A DNA stretch of 59,101 nucleotides from UBA9647 sp049522195 (GTDB lineage: Bacteria > Bacteroidota > Ignavibacteria > UBA10030): the NCBI GenBank assembly GCA_049522195.1, contig JBEKOB010000017.1:1-59101 (forward strand). The letters run 5' to 3'. The position numbers and the translations under genes are program-made. The notes beneath the pieces were generated by a model, which was given only the letters and a program-made list of their open reading frames with translations, searched no databases and had not been told where the DNA came from. Of this stretch, positions 32,692-42,801 are shown piece by piece. Within the stretch, counting starts at the first letter, position 1. Each line of letters begins with the position of its first letter.

Positions 32692-34917
32692 ATGAAATTC
32701 ACAAGGATACTGAAATTCCGAACATCCCTTGGGCCTGTCGAGCAGGCTCAGGTAGTTTCCTCAATGGTTGTCGTTGCGACGATGGCAACCATCGTGAGCA
32801 TCCGCCTCTTCACGGTCGGTAAGACGATTGACTGGCTGCTGATCGGAAGCATCATTACGACCGGCGTGTTCGGATTCATCAACGTGTTCTTTACGCTGAA
32901 GTACGGCCAGCAACTTGAGGAACAGAAACGCGAGCTCCTTGCGCTGAATACCATCGCCGAGGCGGTGAATCGTTCCGTCGAAATCGGCCTCCTCCTTCAG
33001 GAAGCAATCCGGGAAGTTCGACGCCTGCTGGAGGTGGACTTTGGCTGGATCTATCACGTGGAAGCCGGGAAGCTGGTGCTGAGGGCGTACGATGGAGTCA
33101 CTGCAGCGCCGCTGCAGATTATCGAGCCGAATACTGAGGCGGACGGCAGCGACATTGTCTGGGCGCGCATTCCCCATACAAGCAGGAAGCAGCGCGGGGC
33201 GACGGCTTCGAAATGGAAATTCGGTGAAATTGCTGCGTGGGGTTCAGTCCCCATCATCGTCAAGGATCGGTTTGCCGGCGTCATCGTCGTTGCGGCCAAA
33301 GCCAGAAGTGAGGTGGGGCGAAAGCAACTCGCTCTGATGGGTGCATTTTCAAACCAGATCGGCGTTGCGCTCGAGAATGCAACACTCTTTGAGCAATTGA
33401 GAAAATCCGAAGAGCGCTATATGGACCTCTTCGAACACTCTCCCGATATGTCTCATATTGTGACTCACGAAGGAATTGTCGTCAGCTGCAACCAGACGGA
33501 GGCCGACCGGCTCGGCTTCCAGAAAGAGGATCTGATCGGTTTTTCGGTTCTGAACCTCTACCCTTTGCAGTATCATCTTGCCGCAAAGAAGCTTCTCAAT
33601 GATGTCTTCGAGCGACGGCTCGAGGTCTCCGGCCTTGAGGAACAGTTTATTGCGAAATCGGGAGAGGTTGTCGACGTGAGTATCAGTACGTCGATCGTGT
33701 ATGACGAAGCGCGTCAGCCGGCGTTCATGCGCGTTGTGGCGCGGGATATTACCGAGAAGAAAAAACTCGAGTCGAAGATCATGCATGCCCAGCGGATCGA
33801 CAGCATCGGGAATCTTGCCGGCGGCATTGCGCATGATTTTAATAACATCCTCACGTCAATTCTTGGCTCCACCGCCATTATGAAGAGAAAGATGAGGAAA
33901 TCCAACGCGTGGTATCACTTTGCCGATATTATTGAGACGGCTGCGAAACGAGGGGCCGGGCTCACGCGACAGCTTCTGACATTTGCACGGAAAAGCACTC
34001 CTCAATTCCGACCTATCATTGTCAATGATATTGTCGAAGAGACATTGCGGCTCTTTGAGCGCAGCATCGACAAGAGTATTGCAATCAACAAGGAGCTGAC
34101 CGACGATATTGCCATCATCAAAGGGGATGATGGTCAAATTCAGCAGGCATTGCTCAACCTGCTGATCAACGCCCGCGATGCCATGCCGAACGGAGGTTCG
34201 GTTACGATCAGCACCCGTGCGGTCAGTCCCGATGTAAGCCATTCAAGCGTCTTCGGTGAGCCGCGGGCCGGCGAGTTCGCGTCCATCGTCATTCGCGACA
34301 CCGGCGTGGGGATGAATCAGGAAGTCCAACAGAGGATCTTTGAGCCCTTTTTCACGACGAAAGAAAAGGGAACCGGACTGGGGCTTTCTGTGGTCTACGG
34401 CGTCGTCAATTCGCACGGCGGCTTCATCACTGTCCAGAGTGAGCCTGGCAGCGGGACGCAATTCTCTATGTTCTTTCCTCTCCTGGCGGACAGGGCGAAA
34501 TTCCAGCGCACGCTCAAGAAGTCGCGGCTCCAACAGGGGCACGAGCGCATCCTCGTGGTGGATGACGAGGAACATGTGAGCGAGTTGATCAGCCGGATGC
34601 TCGATCACCTTGGCTATAAGGTGACAGTCGTGCACAGTGGACAGGAAGCGATTACTCTCGCGGAAAAGAAGACCCGATTTGACGCCGTCATACTCGACAT
34701 GAATATGCCGACGATGAGCGGGAAGGAGACATTCGAGAAACTGAAGACCATCAGGCCGGATCTGCGAGTTGTCGTGTCGACAGGGTACAGCAATGAGAGC
34801 CTTGAACCTGCGATGATTGAGAAACTCGTCGACGGGTTCCTTCAAAAGCCGTATCAATTGGAGGAGCTGTCGAAAGTGTTGCGTGAAGTCTTTGACGGAA
34901 AACGGGATGGCTCGTAA
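32692..34917 (+). CDS. Hybrid histidine kinase (GAF-PAS-HisKA-HATPase-REC)
   Basis: 741 residues. Two membrane segments (about 21-40 and 48-70) with almost no periplasmic part; GAF about 85-232; PAS about 240-355 (ERYMDLFEHSPDM); HisKA with H381 (GGIAHDFNNILTSI). HATPase has NLLINARDAMPNGG, DTGVGMN and GTGLGLSVVYG. The C-terminal receiver (about 620-741) has ILVVDDEEHVS and the phospho-acceptor in AVILDMNMPTMSG. All catalytic residues are seen. The AHDFNN motif and terminal receiver are typical of NtrB-like hybrid kinases that feed a separate regulator, possibly the single-domain receiver upstream. Confidence 0.9.
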   Translation: MKFTRILKFRTSLGPVEQAQVVSSMVVVATMATIVSIRLFTVGKTIDWLLIGSIITTGVFGFINVFFTLKYGQQLEEQKRELLALNTIAEAVNRSVEIGLLLQEAIREVRRLLEVDFGWIYHVEAGKLVLRAYDGVTAAPLQIIEPNTEADGSDIVWARIPHTSRKQRGATASKWKFGEIAAWGSVPIIVKDRFAGVIVVAAKARSEVGRKQLALMGAFSNQIGVALENATLFEQLRKSEERYMDLFEHSPDMSHIVTHEGIVVSCNQTEADRLGFQKEDLIGFSVLNLYPLQYHLAAKKLLNDVFERRLEVSGLEEQFIAKSGEVVDVSISTSIVYDEARQPAFMRVVARDITEKKKLESKIMHAQRIDSIGNLAGGIAHDFNNILTSILGSTAIMKRKMRKSNAWYHFADIIETAAKRGAGLTRQLLTFARKSTPQFRPIIVNDIVEETLRLFERSIDKSIAINKELTDDIAIIKGDDGQIQQALLNLLINARDAMPNGGSVTISTRAVSPDVSHSSVFGEPRAGEFASIVIRDTGVGMNQEVQQRIFEPFFTTKEKGTGLGLSVVYGVVNSHGGFITVQSEPGSGTQFSMFFPLLADRAKFQRTLKKSRLQQGHERILVVDDEEHVSELISRMLDHLGYKVTVVHSGQEAITLAEKKTRFDAVILDMNMPTMSGKETFEKLKTIRPDLRVVVSTGYSNESLEPAMIEKLVDGFLQKPYQLEELSKVLREVFDGKRDGS

Positions 34918-35064
34918 CGAGGCGGATACAAGGGAGGGTGAGCCGGCGCCTCGGTCCACTCTGCGTTGTCGTTGCAAATCCGTCAAATAATCGGTACCAT
35001 TTTTCTGGGTATTGTTGCCCCCTCCTTATTGAATGCCTCATCGACAATCAGATACTGACGTAGC

Positions 35065-35886
35065 ATGAATCTCGAGACATTTGGAGAAGAGTTGCGGAAT
35101 CAGCGCGAGCTGAAACAGGTTTCTCTCGCCGCGATTTCTGAAGCAACGCGCATCAGCGTAAAAATGCTCGAGGCGATCGAGGCAGGTAAATTCTCTATTC
35201 TGCCGCAGGCGTATGTCCGTGCGTTTCTCCGTGCCTACGCCCGCGCCGTCGACCTTGATCCCGATGACGTTCTCCGACGCTATGATTCCGTGAATCAGGA
35301 GATTCGTGCAGCGGCGGAAGTATGGGTCAGTCGCACGAAGCCGCACGTGCTCCGCCCGGAACGAACACCGCTCGAACCGACACAGTCCTCGTCGGGCATT
35401 TCCCTCTCATCCATCGTGACGGCTGTGGTCATTCTCATGGCTGTCGTCGCAGTCATCTTCTTTGCGAACAGGGAATCCGCCATTCCGACACAGGAACCTC
35501 TCTCGAAGATCCCGTTTGACAAAGCGGTGCGTGAATCAGAAGCAGCAACCGCTCAGCCCGAACAGACTCCGCCGCAGACGACTCCGCAAGCTCCTCCGGC
35601 TGCAACAACGGTCCGCCCGGCAGCCGATAGTCTGCGCCTGGAGATTACGACGACGGATTCTGTGTGGGTCGCGATCGTGATCGATAATGCGAGACACGGC
35701 CAGTATTTATTCCCTCCAGGACGAATTCGTTCCTGGGCAGCAAAGGAACAGTTCGTTGTGTCCATGGGAAATGCAGGTGCTGCAACCTTTCGACTCAACG
35801 GCGGGAATCTCGGCGCACTTGGCAAGCGGGGTGCCGTCGCCCGAAACGTGATCATCACCCAGTCGGGAATCCAGCAAGTTCAATAA
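35065..35886 (+). CDS. RodZ-like protein: helix-turn-helix, one TM, DUF4115
   Basis: 273 residues. The N-terminal Cro/CI-type HTH (about 1-70, GEELRNQRELKQVSLAAISEAT, then AYVRAFLRAYARAVDLDP) is followed by a linker, one TM (about 112-135, ISLSSIVTAVVILMAVVAVIFFA), a proline/threonine-rich stretch and a C-terminal DUF4115 beta domain (about 190-273). This is the RodZ layout; RodZ links MreB to the cell-shape machinery. The length is typical. It is followed 15 bases later by ligA, a pairing often seen in conserved gene strings. Confidence 0.85.
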   Translation: MNLETFGEELRNQRELKQVSLAAISEATRISVKMLEAIEAGKFSILPQAYVRAFLRAYARAVDLDPDDVLRRYDSVNQEIRAAAEVWVSRTKPHVLRPERTPLEPTQSSSGISLSSIVTAVVILMAVVAVIFFANRESAIPTQEPLSKIPFDKAVRESEAATAQPEQTPPQTTPQAPPAATTVRPAADSLRLEITTTDSVWVAIVIDNARHGQYLFPPGRIRSWAAKEQFVVSMGNAGAATFRLNGGNLGALGKRGAVARNVIITQSGIQQVQ

Positions 35887-35901
35887 CGCTGCTCAAAGTA
35901 C

Positions 35902-37920
35902 ATGTCAGTCAGTTCGAGCATAGCCAAGCGTATTGAAGTACTCCGCTCTCAATTGCGGGAGCACGACTATCGGTATTACGTTCTGGCACAACCGACGATT
36001 TCAGACGGGGAATATGACCGGCTCATGCGGGAGCTTCTCGATCTTGAGGCCGCGCATCCGGAGCTGTCCGCGCCAGACTCTCCGAGTCAGCGTGTCGGAG
36101 GAGAGCCGACAAAGGAATTCCCGACGGTTACGCATGACGTGCCCATGCTTTCTCTCTCAAACACCTACAGCGAAGAGGAGGTGAGGGATTTCGACCGCCG
36201 TGTCCGTTCGTTGCTTGGGAACGAAGCGTTCCGGTATGTCTGCGAGCTGAAATTCGACGGGGTGGCGGTGAGCCTTCGTTACCAGGACTCTCTCTTTGTT
36301 CGCGGAGCGACCCGCGGTGACGGTATGCAAGGGGATGACATAACACAGAACTTGAAGACGATCCGTTCCATACCGTTGAGATTGATGGGGAAAAAGAAGG
36401 GGATGACATCGTTTGAAGTCCGCGGCGAAGTCTATATGAAGCGGGATGATTTCCGTAGGATGAACGAGGACAGGGACCTTGCAGGTGAGAAGACATTTAT
36501 CAATCCGCGCAATTCCGCGGCTGGAACGCTGAAGCTCCAGGATCCGAAAATTGTGGCCGGGCGACCGCTGAATTTCGTAGCGTACTTCCTCCGGACTCAA
36601 AACGCGCAACTCTCGAGCCATCAAGAAAATCTGAAAACGTTGCGGGAACTGGGTTTTCCGACAAGCGAACATACCCGTCTCAGCAAGGATGTGGAGGGGG
36701 TCATCGCGTTCTGGAAGGAATGGGAGAACCGCCGGGACAGCCTGCCGTACGATATTGATGGGGTTGTCGTCAAAGTCGATTCGCTGAGTCAGCAGGATCG
36801 GCTGGGAACAATTGCAAAAAGCCCTCGATGGGCCATTGCGTTCAAGTTTGCCGCCCGGCAGGCCACGACGACGTTGCGTGACATTACGCTTCAGGTTGGG
36901 AGGGTCGGCACAATCACGCCTGTGGCTGAGTTGGAACCCGTTTTTGTCGGGGGTTCGACGGTATCGAGAGCAACGCTGCATAACGAAGATTATATCAAGG
37001 AGCTCGACATACGGCCCGGAGACACAGTTGTTGTCGAGAAGGGGGGCGATGTCATTCCGAAAGTGAGCTCCGTCGTCAAGGAGAAACGCCGCCGCGGGAC
37101 AAAGCCCTTCGTAATGCCGGCAAAATGCCCCGCATGCGGCTCGCGCATCTCCCGACCCGAGGGCGAGGCCAGCTACTACTGCGAAAACAGTGAGTGCCCG
37201 GCGCAAATCAGAGCGCGCATAGAACATTTCGCACATCGCGGCGCAATAGACATTGAAGGACTTGGAGAAGCAATCGTCGATCAACTCGTCAATCTTGGCT
37301 TTGTCCACAACTATGCCGATTTGTACGAGCTCCACAAGAAGCGTAGTGAACTGGTGAACCTTGAGCGCTGGGGCGATAAGAGCGTTGAAAACTTGCTGCT
37401 TGCGATAAGGGAGAGCAAAAAGCGCCCTTTTTCGCGCGTTCTTTTTGCGCTCGGAATTCGCCATGTAGGAACGAGTGTGGCACAGTTGATTGTGAATCAG
37501 TTTCAGTCCATGGATGCGTTGACCGCAGCATCATTTGAAGAACTCCAGGGAATACAGGGAGTTGGTCCCCAAATTGCCGAGAGCATCCGGAGATTCGTCG
37601 ATGATTCGCACAACGCCCGGATCATTGATCGCCTGAAGAAAGCGGGGTTGCAGTTCGAGGAGAAGCGGCACCGCGATGCAAAGCAGTCGGCTCTGACTGG
37701 CAAGACAGTGGTGCTCACCGGCACGTTGTCGTCGTTCACGCGTGAGCAAGCCAAGCAGATGATCGAAGATTCCGGCGGACACGTTGCTTCAAGTGTCAGC
37801 AGCAAGACAAACTATGTTGTTGCCGGTGCCGAGCCCGGTTCCAAGCTGGAGAAGGCAAAGAAGCTTGGGGTTCGGATTGTGGAAGAAGATGAATTCATTC
37901 GGTTAGTAAACCGCATCTAA
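35902..37920 (+). CDS. ligA: NAD-dependent DNA ligase
   Basis: 672 residues, full length. N-terminal Ia domain with HDYRYYVLAQPTISDGEYDRLM (NMN binding). Adenylation lysine K117 in CELKFDGVAVSLRY (KxDG motif). OB fold, then a C4 zinc finger (CPACG ... CENSEC), helix-hairpin-helix repeats (about 440-590), and a BRCT domain (about 595-672, LTGKTVVLTGTLSSFTREQ). All catalytic residues are intact. It seals nicks in replication and repair using NAD. Start ATG at 35902 directly after the RodZ-like gene. Confidence 0.97.
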   Translation: MSVSSSIAKRIEVLRSQLREHDYRYYVLAQPTISDGEYDRLMRELLDLEAAHPELSAPDSPSQRVGGEPTKEFPTVTHDVPMLSLSNTYSEEEVRDFDRRVRSLLGNEAFRYVCELKFDGVAVSLRYQDSLFVRGATRGDGMQGDDITQNLKTIRSIPLRLMGKKKGMTSFEVRGEVYMKRDDFRRMNEDRDLAGEKTFINPRNSAAGTLKLQDPKIVAGRPLNFVAYFLRTQNAQLSSHQENLKTLRELGFPTSEHTRLSKDVEGVIAFWKEWENRRDSLPYDIDGVVVKVDSLSQQDRLGTIAKSPRWAIAFKFAARQATTTLRDITLQVGRVGTITPVAELEPVFVGGSTVSRATLHNEDYIKELDIRPGDTVVVEKGGDVIPKVSSVVKEKRRRGTKPFVMPAKCPACGSRISRPEGEASYYCENSECPAQIRARIEHFAHRGAIDIEGLGEAIVDQLVNLGFVHNYADLYELHKKRSELVNLERWGDKSVENLLLAIRESKKRPFSRVLFALGIRHVGTSVAQLIVNQFQSMDALTAASFEELQGIQGVGPQIAESIRRFVDDSHNARIIDRLKKAGLQFEEKRHRDAKQSALTGKTVVLTGTLSSFTREQAKQMIEDSGGHVASSVSSKTNYVVAGAEPGSKLEKAKKLGVRIVEEDEFIRLVNRI

Positions 37921-38011
37921 CGAAAGGCGATTGTACCACCGTAGCGTTCCTACGTGCGCCTGCTCGGATATATCAGGCGAGCGAGATCGCAGGAATACGC
38001 GGCACAACGGC

Positions 38012-38551
38012 ATGCTGGAAAATCTACGATTATATATTGGAACCTCCTACGCGCGGTTTCACTTTCGGGCCGCGCGGGATCCGATCGTTCGATTCACCGA
38101 GGCATTTTCTGAGGCACGCAGGCCGGTTGTATTTCTGCCGGAAGTTTCAGCCGAGGCGTCGGCGGTTGAGAATGTCTTGAAGTTTCTCGGTCAACGCTTC
38201 CACACAAGCAAGGTGGTCCTGGTTGCCCGGAAGAGAGTTGTTCCGTACCTGCCGGATCTTCGCGGGTTCGATGTTGTCACATTTACCGAGGAGGAGTTAA
38301 GCTCGTGGTACGTACCGCACACCGATTTGCTTCGAAAGATGAAAAAGAGTACATTCGATGTGGCGTTAGACCTGAATATTCGCTTCGCACTACCGAGCTC
38401 GTTTCTGTGTCGCGCCTCGCAAGCACCGTTGCGCATCGGATTCGTGAAGCAGTACGCGGATAACTTTTATAACTTTCAGGTTCAGACTGAACCGTCGAAC
38501 AATTTCACTCAGGTATACTCTCAGCTGTTGAAGTGCATAGAGATGTTTTAG
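38012..38551 (+). CDS. Glycosyltransferase-9-like (heptosyltransferase-like) protein, short
   Basis: 179 residues from the ATG at 38012; an open extension to 37931 contains unlikely residues and was not used. FDVALDLNIRFALPSSFLCRASQAPLRIGF resembles the N-terminal half of heptosyltransferase-type GT9 proteins (DLxxxxxSxxlxxxxxxxxRIGF), but the catalytic C-terminal half is missing. It could be a stand-alone half-domain known from Bacteroidota, or a degraded gene. No stop-codon lesion is seen. No other envelope-sugar gene adjoins it. Followed by the STAS gene. Confidence 0.55.
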   Translation: MLENLRLYIGTSYARFHFRAARDPIVRFTEAFSEARRPVVFLPEVSAEASAVENVLKFLGQRFHTSKVVLVARKRVVPYLPDLRGFDVVTFTEEELSSWYVPHTDLLRKMKKSTFDVALDLNIRFALPSSFLCRASQAPLRIGFVKQYADNFYNFQVQTEPSNNFTQVYSQLLKCIEMF

Positions 38552-38612
38552 CCGGATCGGGCCAGCGCAGAGATGAACGATCAGGGGCACGCAGTGGCAA
38601 GAGGAGGACGTC

Positions 38613-38945
38613 ATGCAATTTGAAGTGAAGAAGAATGGTGAAGCGACGATTCTCAAGATCAAGGAGCGCAAACTTGATGCAAGCGTTTCTCCTGAGCTGA
38701 AAGGGGAATTCCTTGTACTCTGCAATCGCCAGACGAAGAACCTTGTCATTGACCTGAGCGATGTCGAGTTCTGCGACAGCAGTGGCCTGAGCGCTCTACT
38801 CATCGCCGAACGAAAGATGAGGGAGAATGGAGGGGTCGTAAAACTTGCCGGGCTCCAGAAAAAGGTCCTTGCGCTTATTCGTATTTCCCGCCTTGACCGC
38901 GCCTTCCGCATCCATGACACGGTAGCAAAGGCGCTGCGGGCCTGA
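38613..38945 (+). CDS. STAS-domain anti-sigma-factor antagonist (SpoIIAA/RsbV type)
   Basis: 110 residues, start ATG at 38613 preceded by AGGAGG. A complete STAS domain: TILKIKERKLDASVSPELK, LVIDLSDVEFCDSSGLSALL with the phosphorylatable serine in DSSG (about residue 52), and GGVVKLAGLQKKVLALI. It regulates an anti-sigma kinase or similar switch; no kinase or phosphatase partner is adjacent. Confidence 0.9.
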   Translation: MQFEVKKNGEATILKIKERKLDASVSPELKGEFLVLCNRQTKNLVIDLSDVEFCDSSGLSALLIAERKMRENGGVVKLAGLQKKVLALIRISRLDRAFRIHDTVAKALRA

Positions 38946-39024
38946 CGTATCAGCCCGGAACTCTGACCGCATCGGTCGCTTCAGCGAGCAGTCACATCCA
39001 CTTCGTACCATCAAGGAGTCTCCC

Positions 39025-40479
39025 GTGGGTTTCCAAACGCTCGACTACGTCATCCTCGTACTCTATCTGATCGGCGTTGCGGTGCTGGGGATCATGCGCG
39101 GTGGCAAGCAATCCTCGACCCGCGACTATTTCCTCGGCAGAGATGCAATCCCCTGGTGGGTTGTCTGTTTCTCAATCGTTGCAGCAGAAACCAGTACGCT
39201 CACATTCATTAGTATCCCCGGCCTCGCATACTTCGCCAACCTGAATTTTCTTCAGGTGACCATGGGGTATCTGCTGGGACGAATTGTTATCAGCTTCATT
39301 TTCCTCCCCGCATACTATAAAGGAGAACTCTCGACTGCCTACGCCTTCCTTGAACGGCGCTTTGGCATGAAAACGCGGAGTTTTGCCTCGCTGGTATTTC
39401 TCTTCACCCGTCTTGCCGCCGAAGGGGTGCGCCTCTTCGCTGCTGCGATTCCTCTGAAATTTATCCTGAATATCAACTATCCTACAGCTATTATCATCAT
39501 CGCTGCCATCGCCTTGTGCTATACATACATTGGGGGAGTTCGCGGCGTGCTCTGGGTCGACGCCCTGCAGATGGTCATCTATCTCGGGGGTGCAATCATT
39601 TCGGCTGTTCTTCTTATTTCCACTGCAGACGGAGGCTGGGCAGGGATCACGCACAAAGCCATGGAAGCCGGAAAATTTACTGTCTTCAACCTCGGTTTTG
39701 GCGATAATTTCTGGGGAACTCCCTACACCCTCCTCGGAGGCCTGATAGGCGGAGCGTTTCTCTCGATGGCTTCTCACGGCACTGACCAACTGATCGTCCA
39801 GCGAGTCCTGACGACGAAATCACTTGCCGCAAGCCGCAAGGCTATGATTGGAAGCGGGATCATTATCATTTTCCAGTTCGCGCTCTTCCTGATTGTGGGT
39901 GTCCTCCTCTACGGTCATTATGATGGTGCGACGCTCGCACAGATGGGCCTGACCCGTGCCGATGAAATATTTCCAAGGTTCATTACGCAGGGACTCCCCT
40001 CCGGTGTGGCGGGTTTCGTGATCGCGGGCCTTACAGCCGTCGCGCTCTCAACCTTGGCTGGCTCCGTTTCTTCCATGGCTTCATCCACGGTGCTGGATTT
40101 GTACAAACCGTATTTCGGTAAGAACGTCTCTCCGGAGAAGGAACTGAAGCTTTCACGGCTCGTGACCATCGGGTGGGCAGTGTTGCTCGTCGGGTCTGCT
40201 CTCTTCTTCATGAACACAACGCAAACGGTGGTTGAGCTTGCGCTGAGCATCGCCTCGTTCACGTACGGCGGCCTCCTGGGAACGTTTCTGCTCGGCGTAC
40301 TCTTCAAGAAGCCGACTCAGGAAGATGCCCTTGCCGGTTTCGTCGCGGGTATCTTCATCATGATCACCGTCATCGCGCTGAAGCTCGTTGCCTGGACATG
40401 GTTCACGTTCGTCGGTGTCGCAGCCACGCTCATTGTGGGCAATGTGTTGAGCGCTCTCAGTAAACGGTCGACTGCGTAG
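39025..40479 (+). CDS. Sodium:solute symporter family transporter
   Basis: 484 residues with about 13 membrane segments. Start GTG at 39025, chosen because AGGAG precedes it. SSS signatures: DYFLGRDAIPWWVVCFSIVAAETS near the N-terminus, TYIGGVRGVLWVDALQ in the middle, and GSVSSMASSTVLDLYKP toward the end. It imports a solute (sugar, amino acid, pantothenate-like compound) with sodium; specificity cannot be read from sequence. Followed by the xer gene on the same strand, probably separate in function. Confidence 0.92.
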   Translation: MGFQTLDYVILVLYLIGVAVLGIMRGGKQSSTRDYFLGRDAIPWWVVCFSIVAAETSTLTFISIPGLAYFANLNFLQVTMGYLLGRIVISFIFLPAYYKGELSTAYAFLERRFGMKTRSFASLVFLFTRLAAEGVRLFAAAIPLKFILNINYPTAIIIIAAIALCYTYIGGVRGVLWVDALQMVIYLGGAIISAVLLISTADGGWAGITHKAMEAGKFTVFNLGFGDNFWGTPYTLLGGLIGGAFLSMASHGTDQLIVQRVLTTKSLAASRKAMIGSGIIIIFQFALFLIVGVLLYGHYDGATLAQMGLTRADEIFPRFITQGLPSGVAGFVIAGLTAVALSTLAGSVSSMASSTVLDLYKPYFGKNVSPEKELKLSRLVTIGWAVLLVGSALFFMNTTQTVVELALSIASFTYGGLLGTFLLGVLFKKPTQEDALAGFVAGIFIMITVIALKLVAWTWFTFVGVAATLIVGNVLSALSKRSTA

Positions 40480-40511
40480 ACCGACGCAAGGCGTGAGGAG
40501 ATCACATCGGC

Positions 40512-41459
40512 ATGCGAAAGAAGACGCGCGCAACGATGCGGCCTTTGACCGATGGTGAGAACCTCACGCTGGATCGCGAGATCCGGCAATATTTCGATTT
40601 CCTCAGACTCGAAAAAGGCGTTACCCCGCACACGTTCCATTCCTATCAGTTTGATCTTGTAAAGTACCGCGCGTTTCTGGTCGGACACAAAATTCACTCC
40701 GGAGTGAAGGTTACCGAGGAACACATCAGTGACTTTCTCAAGGAGCTTGCCACAAAACATCTTGCCCCTAGGAGCGTGGGGAGAATTCTTTCAGCTGTCC
40801 GGGGATTTCACCGTTTTCTTGTCGGCGAGGGGATGCATGATGATGATCCGACCGAGAACATCGATACGCCGAAGCGATCGAAGACCCTCCCTGGAGTTCT
40901 CTCCGTCGCGGAAGTGGACGCTGTCCTCAAGCAGCCGGACGTCCGCCAGCAACTTGGATTACGGGACCGCGCGATTCTCGAACTTCTGTATGCCACGGGC
41001 GTACGAGTATCAGAACTCACAGGCCTCAAGCAATCCAATCTGATGTTTGATTCAGAACTCATCCTCGTGTTCGGCAAGGGCTCAAAGGAACGGCTGGTTC
41101 CGATCGGTGCCTCGGCAATGGATTGGGTGACGAGATACCAGCGGGAAGTGCGGATTCATCTTGCAAAAGGAGGGAAGTCCCAGGATGTGGTTTTTCTGAA
41201 TTTTCGCGGAGGAAAGCTCTCGCGGGCTGCAATACGGGATATGGTTGTGAAGTATGCCAAAGCCGCGGGTATCAAGAAAAAAGTTCACCCTCACACGTTC
41301 CGCCATTCATTCGCCACGCATTTGCTTGAAGGAGGTGCAGATCTTCGGGCTGTGCAGGAAATGCTTGGTCACGTCGATATATCCACGACTCAAATCTACA
41401 CGCACATCGATCGCGAGTACCTCAAGGAAGTCCACCGCACGTTTCATCCACGCGCCTGA
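40512..41459 (+). CDS. xerD: Tyrosine recombinase, XerC/XerD family
   Basis: 315 residues. N-terminal core-binding SAM-like domain (about 23-110) and catalytic domain with all six residues: R165 (TGVRVSEL), K192 (GKGSKER), H261-x2-R264 (HPHTFRHSF), H287 (LGHVDIST) and Y296 (QIYTH). Close to XerC/D, which resolve chromosome dimers at dif; paralogues act as integrases. There is no phage or integron context, so a housekeeping role is likelier. XerC versus XerD cannot be settled here. Confidence 0.88.
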   Translation: MRKKTRATMRPLTDGENLTLDREIRQYFDFLRLEKGVTPHTFHSYQFDLVKYRAFLVGHKIHSGVKVTEEHISDFLKELATKHLAPRSVGRILSAVRGFHRFLVGEGMHDDDPTENIDTPKRSKTLPGVLSVAEVDAVLKQPDVRQQLGLRDRAILELLYATGVRVSELTGLKQSNLMFDSELILVFGKGSKERLVPIGASAMDWVTRYQREVRIHLAKGGKSQDVVFLNFRGGKLSRAAIRDMVVKYAKAAGIKKKVHPHTFRHSFATHLLEGGADLRAVQEMLGHVDISTTQIYTHIDREYLKEVHRTFHPRA

Positions 41460-41734
41460 CCGCAATACAAACAAACCTCCTCAGTCCCATCGCAGCCCCG
41501 GCTCAAATAAAATTGGCCGGCGTCTCATCATGAGCCGAAATCATTCCACAAAGGTCGTGCCACGCAAAACAGCTTGAGTTTCTTGTCTTTTTTCGGTAAA
41601 TAGCTCCATAAGGTTCCCCGCAGGCTCATAATCTCCGTGCTCATGTCGCTCCAAAGGACAGCCCAACCTGTTTGCTTGTAGCGATGATGCGTTGGAGCGG
41701 CTGCGCTGGTCGCGATTCCCGGACTCTCTTGAAT

Positions 41735-42790
41735 ATGCAGCGAAGAATACTCGCACTCGCAGAAGGACGCTTCAGTCCATTAAAATCCAAAACCGCGAAT
41801 GGCGCCATCGCCTACCTGCCCGGAGAAGTCGTTGGAGTCATAGACAGCACGAAAGCGGGCATGACGGCTCAACAGGTGCTCGGCTACGGAGGCCCGATTC
41901 CGGTCGTACGAAGCCTCGAGGAAGGACTGCATCTCAATCCGACACACCTGCTCATCGGGATTGCTCCTGCGGGTGGACGATTACCGGATGCTTGGCGGGA
42001 CATCATCCGCAATACGATCAAAGCGCGCCTTCATATACTGAGCGGACTGCATACGATTCTTTCTGATGATCGCGAATTTGCTGCACTCGCCCTGGAACAG
42101 GGCGTCACGTTGACCGACTATAGAAAAATTGATCCCGAATCGGAAGTCGTTGCAAAGGGGACGTGGCGCAACCGGTCAGCCAAAGTCATCCTGACGGTTG
42201 GCACGGACTGTAACATCGGCAAAATGACGACGATGCTCGAAGTGCACAAGGATCTTCTGCGCCGCGGGCTTCGCACGGATTTTGTTGCAACAGGTCAGAC
42301 GGGGATGATGATACGCGGGAGAGGTATCGCAGTTGATTCTCTTGTCGGCGACTACATCGCAGGCGCAATCGAGCTCGAAGTGGACCGCTCCGTCGCCGAA
42401 GGGTATGAGTACATCCTTGTCGAAGGACAGGGCTCGCTGACGCATATGGGCTATTCCAGCGTCACTCTCGGCCTCATCCACGGGACGATGCCGGATGCCA
42501 TGATTCTTTGCCATCAACCAACCCGGTTGAAGGACGACTATGGGCTCCCGCTGCCGGAGTTGAACAACATCATCGCATTCCACGAAACGGTTGTTCGGTA
42601 CTTCCGCGAGACAAAAGTCGTAGCGATCGGGCTCAATTCTGTGGGTCTCTCCGATGATGAATCGCGTGAGGCGGCAGAACGGGTCAGCACGCTGACGGGT
42701 CTGCCCGCGGTGGATGCGTTCCGTTTTGGTCCGGAGAAGCTGACTGATGCACTCGTCGGATATTTTTCTTCATCTCATCAACGGTCTTAG
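41735..42790 (+). CDS. DUF1611 protein, DgcN-like (D-glutamate N-acetyltransferase-like)
   Basis: 351 residues from the ATG at 41735 (MQRRILALAEGRF), where family similarity begins; a TTG at 41672 is the open upstream alternative. Features: an N-terminal Rossmann-like part with YLPGEVVGVIDSTKAGM and a P-loop-like segment VGTDCNIGKMTTMLEV with ATGQTGMMI, then LVEGQGSLTHMGYSSVTLGL. DUF1611 proteins include DgcN, which acetylates D-glutamate, followed by racemisation by DgcA. A candidate DgcA/dipeptide epimerase lies at 30906. It precedes lysA by 11 bases, which puts it in an amino-acid operon. Confidence 0.82.
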   Translation: MQRRILALAEGRFSPLKSKTANGAIAYLPGEVVGVIDSTKAGMTAQQVLGYGGPIPVVRSLEEGLHLNPTHLLIGIAPAGGRLPDAWRDIIRNTIKARLHILSGLHTILSDDREFAALALEQGVTLTDYRKIDPESEVVAKGTWRNRSAKVILTVGTDCNIGKMTTMLEVHKDLLRRGLRTDFVATGQTGMMIRGRGIAVDSLVGDYIAGAIELEVDRSVAEGYEYILVEGQGSLTHMGYSSVTLGLIHGTMPDAMILCHQPTRLKDDYGLPLPELNNIIAFHETVVRYFRETKVVAIGLNSVGLSDDESREAAERVSTLTGLPAVDAFRFGPEKLTDALVGYFSSSHQRS

Positions 42791-42801
42791 GAAGGAGTCC
42801 T

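Noticed and set aside
36157..37464. 435-codon open frame antisense to ligA
   Set aside because: Shadow of the ligase gene, with no ribosome site and no family signature.
40512..41459. Phage or integron integrase
   Set aside because: The sequence is full-length Xer-like, with no attachment sites, cassettes or phage genes around it.
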